Below, in pieces: positions 42,380 through 48,666 of a DNA stretch of 48,666 nucleotides. The notes under the pieces are model-generated. The model searched no databases and was not told the origin of the DNA. It was given only the letters and a program-made list of their open reading frames with translations. The stretch's first letter is position 1; every line of letters starts with the position of its first letter. A program made the translations under genes and the position numbers. The stretch comes from Intestinimonas sp052065695 (GTDB lineage Bacteria > Bacillota > Clostridia > Oscillospirales > Oscillospiraceae): positions 1 to 48,666 of the forward strand of contig NZ_JBQHTM010000027.1 of assembly GCF_052065695.1 (NCBI RefSeq), written 5' to 3'.

Positions 42380-42862
42380 TCACATCTGAACGGCAGCGGT
42401 GAGAGCGTCCAGATCGCGCTGATTGGGGTGGGAGAGGGCCTTGTCGAAGTTCTCCAGCATGGCGGTACGGCGGGGACTCTCCTCCATGGCCTCATAGCGG
42501 GTCCGTACGGCGGCTGGCATTTTACCCTGGCACATGTAACTGCCCGTCACGGTGACGCCCTGGGGCAGATGACCTCGGACCGTGGTCAGGATATGTTCAA
42601 AGTACTCGGGCGCGCCGCCGAAACCAGCGGTGCCGAAGAGAAAGACCTCCTGTCGGGTGACCTGGCCCAGGAAGTCGGCCACAGAGGCGTCGCAGTCCCC
42701 CTTGTCGGTCCAGAAGCCCACATAGAGCACATCGGCAGCCAGAGCCTCAGGGGAAGGGGCGCCGCAGTAAAGGCAATCCTCCGCAGGCAGAGCGGCCTGG
42801 ATGGCCAGGGCCAGTTGTTTTGTGTTTCCGGTCTTGCTGCTGTAGACGATGGCGTAGGTCAT
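42380..42862 (-). CDS. bilS: Flavodoxin-like protein BilS
   Basis: 160 residues from ATG at 42862, two bases after the bilR stop; AGGAAG within the bilR end is its ribosome site. FMN-binding loop SSKTGNTKQLA near the N-terminus and a flavodoxin-like fold (DVLYVGFWTDKG, FLFGTAGFGG). In the known bil operon, BilS is a flavodoxin-like partner thought to support BilR; some species lack it. Order bilQ-bilR-bilS is the described one. Confidence 0.85.
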   Translation of the reverse strand: MTYAIVYSSKTGNTKQLALAIQAALPAEDCLYCGAPSPEALAADVLYVGFWTDKGDCDASVADFLGQVTRQEVFLFGTAGFGGAPEYFEHILTTVRGHLPQGVTVTGSYMCQGKMPAAVRTRYEAMEESPRRTAMLENFDKALSHPNQRDLDALTAAVQM

Positions 42863-42863
42863 G

Positions 42864-43970
42864 TCATTTCTTCCTTTCATAGATACAATGGACGCCTTTG
42901 TGGGCCATGAGCCCGCCCAGGCAGGCCTTGTTACAGCGGACGCAGCGGTGAATGGCGCTGGTCTGTCCGCCCATTACCTTGTTGGGCCAATCCGGGTCGG
43001 CAATGAGCTGGCGGCTCATGGCGGCGCAATCCATGCGCCCGGTCCGGAGTTGCTCTTCGATGAAGTCGGGGTCATTCAGACCGCCCACAGCGCACACCGG
43101 CAGGTCGGTGACCGCCCGGACGGCGTCGCAGAAGGGGAGAAAGCACCCCTGAGCGCTGAAGTAGGGATGTTTGGCTGGTGGAATGGTGTCGGTGAGGGCG
43201 GAGTGGTCGGCCAGGGCCACATGAAAACTGGTGACGCCCGCCCGTTCCAGCAGCGGGACAAAGACGGGTAGCTCCGACACCAGAACACCGGCATTGCCGT
43301 AGTGGGGGTCCTCCATGCGGACGGCTAGCTTGTAGTCGATGGGCATGTCGGGAAGCCGGCGGCGGATGGCAGATACCGCCTCCATGGCAAAGCGGGCCCG
43401 GTGGGTGGGGCCGCCGCCGTAGCCGTCGGTCCGGTGGTTGAAGACTGATGAACTGAAGCTGCCGCACATCCGGTCCCCGTGGACCTGGACCATATCGAAG
43501 CCGATGGCACGAGCCCGGACAGCGGCCTCACCGAAGGAGTCGGTGATCTTTGAGATCTTGGAGGCGGGCAGCTTGGTGATGTAAGGGCCCACCGCCTGGT
43601 TGAGCCGTTCACGAAGGTCATCGGGGCTCAGCCGCTTGGTGAGTACACCGGGGACGCACTTCAGGATGGCCATGAGATCGGAGTCGGACTGGTGGAGTTG
43701 GGCACAGGCCATGCAGCCGTGGCGGTGGACGGCGTCGATGAGCCGCTTGTAGTGGGCTGTGCCTTTTTTAGAGAAGAGGTCGGGGCCAAAACCATGCTTG
43801 CCCACAGGCACGTCGCCGATGATAATCATGGCGCAGCCGCCGGCAGCAATGGCCTCCAGTTTGGCCGCCTGCTCTTCCTCAGAAAGGCCCAGAGTGGTGG
43901 GGGCAAAGATGATCCGGTTTTTTAAGGTCAGTCCGCCGTAGTCGATTGGACTGCTGATGATGTCGTACAT
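42864..43970 (-). CDS. bilR: Bilirubin reductase BilR (Old Yellow Enzyme family)
   Basis: 368 residues. TIM-barrel flavin oxidoreductase of the OYE/2,4-dienoyl-CoA reductase type: LTLKNRIIFAPTTLGLS at the N-terminus, VQVHGDRMCGSFSSSVFNHR in the middle, and a [4Fe-4S] motif C343-x2-C346-x3-C350-x11-C362 at the end. HGDR falls at 164-167; Asp166 and Arg167 are, as I recall, the residues reported as diagnostic of bilirubin reductases. The enzyme reduces bilirubin to urobilinogen in gut bacteria. This is the short form without a C-terminal NAD(P)H-binding domain, so an electron partner such as BilS is expected. Confidence 0.85.
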   Translation of the reverse strand: MYDIISSPIDYGGLTLKNRIIFAPTTLGLSEEEQAAKLEAIAAGGCAMIIIGDVPVGKHGFGPDLFSKKGTAHYKRLIDAVHRHGCMACAQLHQSDSDLMAILKCVPGVLTKRLSPDDLRERLNQAVGPYITKLPASKISKITDSFGEAAVRARAIGFDMVQVHGDRMCGSFSSSVFNHRTDGYGGGPTHRARFAMEAVSAIRRRLPDMPIDYKLAVRMEDPHYGNAGVLVSELPVFVPLLERAGVTSFHVALADHSALTDTIPPAKHPYFSAQGCFLPFCDAVRAVTDLPVCAVGGLNDPDFIEEQLRTGRMDCAAMSRQLIADPDWPNKVMGGQTSAIHRCVRCNKACLGGLMAHKGVHCIYERKK

Positions 43971-44380
43971 GTTTGATCCGCTTCTTTCTGTGCTGCTTTT
44001 GACAGGAGGGAGAGGAGCTGTGTCCGTTCCTCCGGGGTCAACGGGTCGAGGACCTGCCGGTCCCAGTCAAAAAAAACCTGGTGACTCACGGCAAAGGCCT
44101 GCTGTCCCTTCGCGCTCAGGTCCAGCCGGTAGGCCCGTCCGCATTTCTCACGGGTGAGAAAGCCGTCCTCCACCAGCCGGGTCACAGTGCGCTGGGAGTG
44201 CCCCCAGTCCAGGCCCAGGTTGGCGGTAAGTTCCGCCTGGGTGCAGCCAGGGTGCTTGCCCACGTAGATCACGGTGAAAAGGGAGCCGAAGTGGAGCCCC
44301 AGCTCCTGGAGCCGCCGGGTGGTGTAGTCGGTGAATTGCCGGTAGAAGACGGTGGAGAAGTAGGCCAATGTTTGGAACAC
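43928..44380 (-). CDS. bilQ: MarR-family regulator BilQ
   Basis: 150 residues from a GTG start at 44380 (AAGGAGG 9 nt upstream). Winged-HTH: LGLHFGSLFTVIYVGKHPGC, then TQAELTANLGLDWGHSQRTV and GRAYRLDLSAKG. It overlaps bilR by 43 bp. A palindrome that could be its operator lies 18 bp upstream. MarR proteins respond to small ligands, possibly bilirubin or related pigments here (inference). Confidence 0.85.
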   Translation of the reverse strand: MFQTLAYFSTVFYRQFTDYTTRRLQELGLHFGSLFTVIYVGKHPGCTQAELTANLGLDWGHSQRTVTRLVEDGFLTREKCGRAYRLDLSAKGQQAFAVSHQVFFDWDRQVLDPLTPEERTQLLSLLSKAAQKEADQTCTTSSAVQSTTAD

Positions 44381-44397
44381 GAGGGAGGTCCTCCTTT

Positions 44398-44416
44398 CTT
44401 GACTTAGTCAAGTATA
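44398..44416 (-). promoter_or_regulatory. Palindromic operator and -10 of the bil operon
   Basis: CTTGAC-TTA-GTCAAG (44398-44412) is a perfect inverted repeat that overlaps TATACT on the minus strand (44411-44416). The -35 is not clear. A MarR dimer bound here would block transcription. Confidence 0.65.
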
Positions 44417-44473
44417 AAAAAGAAATAAAACTTCCCCAGACAAGCGGTGGGCTGCCCGGGGGAAAAGAAACTG

Positions 44474-44800
44474 TCAGAACAGGTCGTAAAAACGGCGGAC
44501 CAGCTCCACGTGGTCGCCACAGCAGATGTGCTGGTGGTTGGCAATGGGACCCTTGTTAAAGTAGTCCGTGCCGCCGGGGCAATGGCCCGAATCTGAGTGC
44601 GGCAGAGGTTACATTTTTCACCTCTGGCCTGCAAGTCAAAGCCACCGGAGCCGATGAAGAAGCAGGGAAAACCTTGGCGGAGAAAGGCTGCCTCATCCCA
44701 GGAAAAAACTTGTCTATACAGGACCGACAACGTGCCGTCCTGGCCTTGCGGGTCCCACTGGTGGACAGACCGGTTGTCGCGTGTAATGGCCAATGGGAAT
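44474..44800 (-). pseudogene. Frameshifted C-terminal remnant of an unidentified enzyme
   Basis: Reading leftward, one frame gives SVHQWDPQGQDGTLSVLYRQ, then FSWDEAAFLRQGFPCFFIGS and ends near CNLCR. The sequence then continues sensibly in another frame: SGHCPGGTDYFNKGPIANHQ, then VELVRRFYDLF and a stop at 44474. The shift lies near 44600. The upstream part of the gene is absent. The tail is faintly like sugar (fucose-type) isomerases, but that is only an impression. Confidence 0.6.
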
Positions 44801-44943
44801 AAAGTGCCAAAAAAATAATAGAAAAATGTTGAATTTCGGATGCTTTTGATATTATTTTGGAAAGAAAATAGGTAGCACCGTTTGTAAGTGGCGCCGAAAA
44901 GCGAAAGGGAGATATTGTGCAAGTTGTGTAAAGTAGACAAAAT

Positions 44944-45003
44944 AACCTGTATATACATGTTTAGTATAGCGCATTGACAACGGAGAAGAGGGAGGATTAT
45001 ACT
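44944..45003 (+). promoter_or_regulatory. Nucleoside operon promoter with candidate GntR operator
   Basis: TTGACA (44974-44979), 18-bp spacer, TATACT (44998-45003). Upstream is a near-perfect palindrome AACCTGTATATACATGTT (44944-44961). Its left half, AACCTGTATAT, is found again at 47418-47428 before the lipoprotein gene. The GntR-type protein encoded in the operon is the natural candidate to bind both. Confidence 0.65.
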
Positions 45004-45085
45004 TAGGTAAAAAGTGCTGGTATTTGGTAGAAGAAGGTCGGGAACGACAAATACTGAGAAAAAAGAAGAGGGGACGGGAAGCGCG

Positions 45086-45856
45086 ATGGGAAAGCGGATG
45101 CTGCACACAGGCGTGGCCCAGGGAGAGATCGGACGTTATGTTTTTATCCCCGGCAGCGTAGAGCGTGCCAGGCTCATCTCCGAGTATTTTGACGAACCCC
45201 GGCTCCTCTGTCACAGCCGGGAGTTTCTCACCTACGTGGGGAAGCTGGAGGGAGAGCCGGTGGCGGTGACCTCCACCGGTATCGGGGGGCCTTCCATGGC
45301 CATCACGGTGGAGGAGCTCCACGCCTGTGGGGCGGATACCTTCATCCGGGTGGGGTCCTGCGCCTCGGCCTCGCCCAAGTCTAAAATCGGTGATGTCATC
45401 ATCCCCAGCGGCGCAGCCCGGATGGAGGGTGTGGGCGAGCATTTTATGCCCATCGAATTCCCAGCTGTGCCCGATTACGGCATCTTCCGGCACCTGGAGC
45501 GGGCGGCCAGGGAGAGCGGCTACCCCTACAATACTGGCGTCACCATCACCAAAGATTCCTTCTACACCGAGTCCTCCCCGGAGACCAAGCCGGTGTGTGA
45601 GGAGCTTCTTTATAAGTGGAAGGCCTACGAGAAGGCCGGCGCCACCAACACAAGCATGGAGTGCGCGCCCCTCTTCCTCATGGGTGCGGCCCTGGGCCTG
45701 CGGACGGCCTCCATTATGATCTGTGCCACCAACTATAACGCCTATTCCAACGACAGCAAGGACTATCCCAGGGACTGGGAGCGCCGTGCCATTGAGGTGG
45801 CGGTGAGCGGACTGCGGTCCATCATCCGTGACGATCTGGCCGGGGCGGGTCGGTAA
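45086..45856 (+). CDS. Uridine phosphorylase-like protein 1
   Basis: 256 residues from ATG at 45086; the earlier in-frame start at 45014 is rejected because it precedes any ribosome site and lies just after the promoter. NP-I family phosphorylase: YVFIPGSVERARLISEYF, VTSTGIGGPSMAITVEEL, FIRVGSCASASP (phosphate Arg), and TSMECAPLFLMG (ribose-binding Glu). It cleaves a nucleoside with phosphate to ribose-1-phosphate and base, most likely uridine. First gene of a three-gene operon. Confidence 0.9.
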   Translation: MGKRMLHTGVAQGEIGRYVFIPGSVERARLISEYFDEPRLLCHSREFLTYVGKLEGEPVAVTSTGIGGPSMAITVEELHACGADTFIRVGSCASASPKSKIGDVIIPSGAARMEGVGEHFMPIEFPAVPDYGIFRHLERAARESGYPYNTGVTITKDSFYTESSPETKPVCEELLYKWKAYEKAGATNTSMECAPLFLMGAALGLRTASIMICATNYNAYSNDSKDYPRDWERRAIEVAVSGLRSIIRDDLAGAGR

Positions 45857-45867
45857 GGAGGGACGAC

Positions 45868-46641
45868 ATGGCCAAACGAATGATGCATGTGAGTCTCTGC
45901 CCCGGAGAGGTGGGCAGCTATGTGCTCCTGCCGGGCAGTCCCGAGCGGGCGGTCCGGCTGTCCGCCTATCTGAAAAACCCGCAGCAGATGGCCTACTTCC
46001 GAGAATATCAGACCTTTACCGGCCTTCTGGACGGGGAACGGGTCTCCATTACTTCCACCGGTATGGGCGGGCCCTCCATGGCCATCGCGGTGGAGGAGCT
46101 CCATGAGTGCGGTGCCCACACCATGATCCGGGTGGGCACCTGCCAGTCCACCTCGCCCAAGGCCCACAAGGGAGACCTGGTGCTTCCCAACGGCGCGGTG
46201 CGGATGGAGGGAGTGGCCAACCACTACGCTCCACTGGAATACCCGGCTGTACCGGATATGGAGGTGCTTGCCGCTCTGGAAGCGGCTGTCCGGGCCAGGG
46301 GACAGCGTTATCATGTTGGAGTGAATATTACAAAGGCTTGCTTTTCCACCCAGTTTGCCGCCGCGGGACGGCCCATGGGCTACGAGCTCACTAAGCGCTG
46401 GGAGGCTTACGAGGCGGGCGGCGCGCTGAGCGCCGATATGGGATGCGCGCCGCTCTTTGTTGCGGCGAGCTCCATGGGTGTCCGGGCGGGAGCGGTGCTG
46501 GCCGTGACCTGCGACCGGGGTGCCTACTCCGATGACTGGGCGGACTGGCCGGAGGAGTGCGAGGCTCTGGTGTGTGAGATGGCCGTGGAGGGCCTGCGGG
46601 AGTTGATCCGGCAGGACCGGGCGGCGCGGGTAGAGCAGTGA
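45868..46641 (+). CDS. Uridine phosphorylase-like protein 2
   Basis: 257 residues, 11 bp after gene 1, a clear paralog: YVLLPGSPERAVRLSAYL, ITSTGMGGPSMAIAVEEL, MIRVGTCQSTSP and SADMGCAPLFVAASSM. At the ribose-binding position it reads ADMGC where gene 1 has SMECA, so the usual Glu is missing and its substrate or activity may differ. The next gene overlaps by 4 bp. Confidence 0.85.
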   Translation: MAKRMMHVSLCPGEVGSYVLLPGSPERAVRLSAYLKNPQQMAYFREYQTFTGLLDGERVSITSTGMGGPSMAIAVEELHECGAHTMIRVGTCQSTSPKAHKGDLVLPNGAVRMEGVANHYAPLEYPAVPDMEVLAALEAAVRARGQRYHVGVNITKACFSTQFAAAGRPMGYELTKRWEAYEAGGALSADMGCAPLFVAASSMGVRAGAVLAVTCDRGAYSDDWADWPEECEALVCEMAVEGLRELIRQDRAARVEQ

Positions 46642-47408
46642 AAGGGCGCACAGGGGTGCTCCCCCTGGAACAGATCCCGCAGCTCCGCACCCCCTTGCGT
46701 ACAGACATTCAGCTCTACGTACAGGTGTACGATGTGCTCTATGCGCTCATCCGCAGCGGTGTGGGAAAGCCGGGTGACCTGATCCCCGGCGAAAACGCTC
46801 TGGCCACCCACTTCGGCGTCAGCCGGGGCACCATCCGTCAGGCCATCCAGTACCTGGAGGAGGACGGACTGCTGATCCGACACCAGGGTCGGGGCTCAGA
46901 GATCGCTGAGCGGAACCACCAAAACGGCGGGCTACAGAATTTCAATGACATCTGTCGGGCATTCTGCACCACGCCTATCACCGGTACTCAGGTCACCTGG
47001 ATCATCAGCGGTTCCGGAAGTTGGCTGAGTGAGCAACTGCGGCTCTCCAAGGGGTCGCTGATGGTGAACTACGACATCATCTATTTCAGCGGGGAGGAGT
47101 CCATCGCCCTCTCCCAGCGCCTGGTGCCGGCCGTGTGGCTGGAGCGCTGCTCAGTGGACCCTGACAGCCGGGAGGAGATGGAGCACTTCGCCGTGGAGCG
47201 GGTCCCGCAGCTGGTGACCAAAGCCAGAGCCGAGCTGCGTATCCAGACCCAGGCCATTCCGGAGATCAGCCGGTCGGGAGAGATCCCTTACTTTTCCGTC
47301 AGTGAGATTGCCTATGCGGCTGAGGACCAGGCGGTAGGGCATTTTAAAAACTACCTGCGAAGTGACTGCTACCAGCTCTATCTGGGACGCAAGGTGGGCC
47401 CCAGATAA
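46638..47408 (+). CDS. GntR-family regulator with UTRA domain
   Basis: 256 residues. GntR winged-HTH at about 25-90 (YVQVYDVLYALIRSGVGKPG, ATHFGVSRGTIRQAIQYLEE and DGLLIRHQGRGS). The C-terminal part (about 105-250) is UTRA-like and would bind a small effector, likely a nucleoside or sugar phosphate (inference). It overlaps the phosphorylase gene by 4 bp. It probably controls this operon and the lipoprotein gene through the shared AACCTGTATAT motif. Confidence 0.85.
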   Translation: MKGRTGVLPLEQIPQLRTPLRTDIQLYVQVYDVLYALIRSGVGKPGDLIPGENALATHFGVSRGTIRQAIQYLEEDGLLIRHQGRGSEIAERNHQNGGLQNFNDICRAFCTTPITGTQVTWIISGSGSWLSEQLRLSKGSLMVNYDIIYFSGEESIALSQRLVPAVWLERCSVDPDSREEMEHFAVERVPQLVTKARAELRIQTQAIPEISRSGEIPYFSVSEIAYAAEDQAVGHFKNYLRSDCYQLYLGRKVGPR

Positions 47409-47417
47409 GTGTTTTTG

Positions 47418-47428
47418 AACCTGTATAT
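47418..47428 (+). promoter_or_regulatory. Second copy of the candidate GntR operator motif
   Basis: AACCTGTATAT, identical to the left half of the operator at 44944-44954. The right half is less conserved. A short hairpin CCAGC-TTT-GCTGG follows (about 47436-47448). Confidence 0.5.
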
Positions 47429-47503
47429 GATCCGTCCAGCTTTGCTGGGGGGATGATATAGAATCCGTAGACCCAGACAACAAAAACAACGGAGGAAAAG
47501 GAA

Positions 47504-48631
47504 ATGAAAAAACAACTTGCACTTCTCTTAGCACTGGGTATGAGCGTGAGCCTGCTGGCCGGCTGCGGCTCCTCGAAGACCACCGAGACCACTCAGCCCA
47601 CCAGCACCGGCAGCGCCGACGCTGCCGGCGACGAGCCCAAGAAGGTCGTCTTCATGGTCAACGGCAGCCTGGGCGACAAGGGCTTCTTCGACTCCTGCCA
47701 GGAGGGAATGGAGCGCCTGGGCAGCGAGTACGGCTGCGAGGTGAAGACCATCGAGATGGGCCGTGACGAGACCGCCTACGAGACCTACTTCCGCGACGTG
47801 TCCGAGCAGGATTGGGATCTCATCGTGGCCGCCACCTGGTCCGTCCAGGAGGTCTTTGAGGAGGTCGCCGCCGATTATCCTGACAACAACTATCTGTTCC
47901 TGGACGGCGAAGTGAGCTCCGACAATATGATCGGCATCACCTTCCCCTCCAATGAGGCTGGCTTCATGGCCGGCTGCCTGGCCGCTCTGAAGCTGAACGC
48001 CGGCGACGAGAAGATTGATCCCAGCCAGAAGATCGTGGGCTTCGTGGGCTCCATGGATACCACCAATATCAACGACTTCCTGGTGGGCTACATCGACGGC
48101 ATCAAGTACATCGACGACTCCATCAAGGTCATCACCTCCTATGTGGGCTCCTTCGAGGATGTGGCCACCTGCCTGGAGATGACCACCCAGCTCTACAACC
48201 AGGGTGCTCAGATTGTCTACGCCCCCGCCTCCCAGAGCATCGTGGGCGCTGTGACCGCTTCCAGCGACTGTGACAAGTACATCATCGGCTGTGACACCGA
48301 CCTATACAGCGAGATGGTGGAGACCGATCCCAACCTGGTCCGCAACGTGCTTTCCTCCTCTCTGAAGAAGATGGGCGACGCCGTGGTGACCGCTTCCACC
48401 AGCCTGTGGGATGGCACCATGAGCCTGGGCGAGAACTACTCCCTGGGTCTGTCTGAGGGCACCGTGGGCCTGGCTGACAACGACAACTTCCAGGCTCTGA
48501 CCAGCGAAGAGATCCGTACCCAGCTGGACGACATCGCCACCAAGGTGGCCAATGGTGAGATCGAGGTCAGCAGTGCCTATACCATGGACACCGCTGCCAT
48601 CGAGGCCATGCGCAACGAGATGAAGCCCTAA
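47504..48631 (+). CDS. BMP-family nucleoside-binding lipoprotein
   Basis: 375 residues, GGAGGAAAAGG before ATG. Lipoprotein signal with LLAGC (lipid Cys at 21). Basic membrane protein fold (VVFMVNGSLGDKGFFDSCQE, DWDLIVAATW, IGITFPSNEAGFMAGCLAAL, QIVYAPASQSIVGAV), the nucleoside-binding type (as BmpA, PnrA). It would deliver nucleosides to an ABC transporter whose other genes should lie beyond the window edge. The phosphorylases upstream then break them down. Confidence 0.92.
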   Translation: MKKQLALLLALGMSVSLLAGCGSSKTTETTQPTSTGSADAAGDEPKKVVFMVNGSLGDKGFFDSCQEGMERLGSEYGCEVKTIEMGRDETAYETYFRDVSEQDWDLIVAATWSVQEVFEEVAADYPDNNYLFLDGEVSSDNMIGITFPSNEAGFMAGCLAALKLNAGDEKIDPSQKIVGFVGSMDTTNINDFLVGYIDGIKYIDDSIKVITSYVGSFEDVATCLEMTTQLYNQGAQIVYAPASQSIVGAVTASSDCDKYIIGCDTDLYSEMVETDPNLVRNVLSSSLKKMGDAVVTASTSLWDGTMSLGENYSLGLSEGTVGLADNDNFQALTSEEIRTQLDDIATKVANGEIEVSSAYTMDTAAIEAMRNEMKP

Positions 48632-48650
48632 CAGCATCGCGACCTGCAGC

Positions 48651-48666
48651 GGGGGGGGGGGGGGGG
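48651..48666. other. Terminal G homopolymer at the sequence edge
   Basis: The last 16 bases are all G, right after a stop codon and 19 ordinary bases. Poly-G at a contig end is a known artefact of two-colour sequencing chemistry, so this is probably not genomic. Confidence 0.85.

Noticed and set aside
44404..45108. 234-codon ORF on the minus strand over the relic and promoter region
   Set aside because: Only its middle part resembles a protein, and that is better read as a frameshifted relic.
1..48666. CRISPR array or Cas genes
   Set aside because: No regularly spaced repeats and no Cas-like protein seen on either strand.

Overview
The window looks like a chromosomal segment of a GC-rich gut Clostridia bacterium of the Oscillospiraceae (Flavonifractor, Pseudoflavonifractor or Lawsonibacter-like). 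The pointers are HPr kinase, a Gram-positive type IV pilus locus without a secretin, S-layer homology domains, a bilirubin-reductase (bil) operon, and core genes that are clearly richer in GC than the inserted blocks. The genus is an inference; no marker for it was tested.

Region 1 (1-9093) is an AT-richer accessory island next to rpmB. It starts with the edge of an IS30-type element. It then holds a leftward set of mobile-element genes: a sigma-region-4 protein, an excisionase-like HTH protein and a 94-residue orphan. A leftward trio follows: a winged-HTH protein, a uracil-DNA-glycosylase-like protein, and a striking chimera joining pieces of the PolC polymerase to a DnaB-type helicase core. 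On the other strand is a compact cassette (52-residue HTH protein, Sce7726 nuclease-like, Sce7725/beta-family, HEPN/RES-type toxin-like). It is driven by a consensus promoter with a palindrome in its spacer and is bracketed by a perfect 22-bp direct repeat. It reads as a defence or toxin-type module.

Region 2 (9173-12733) is core chromosome: rpmB, hprK, two nucleoside hydrolases and tRNA-Pro(GGG).

Region 3 (12734 to about 18.35 kb) is a small integrated element at the tRNA-Pro 3' end. It carries a tyrosine integrase, an excisionase, one FtsK/TraB-like translocase with two membrane segments, an HUH rolling-circle Rep, a small Rep-linked protein, an 820-bp structured and AT-rich non-coding region, and a SprT-like protease. 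This gene set resembles actinomycete AICEs more than the usual Firmicutes ICEs.

Region 4 (18.7-41.9 kb) is devoted to the cell surface. It has a secreted SLH-CAP protein, an IS3 copy, the remains of two unknown helical genes running into a 5'-damaged GGDEF-EAL protein, and a 13-gene type IV pilus operon. The pilus operon opens with a 2251-residue prepilin carrying GLUG repeats, followed by three minor pilins, PilB, PilT, PilC, two major pilins, PilD, PilM, PilN and PilO.

Region 5 (42.2-48.7 kb) has a MITE-like repeat, the bilQ-bilR-bilS bilirubin-reductase operon read leftward, a frameshifted gene remnant, and a nucleoside salvage locus (two uridine-phosphorylase-like proteins, a GntR regulator, a BMP-type nucleoside-binding lipoprotein). 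The last 16 bases are a G homopolymer at the sequence edge.
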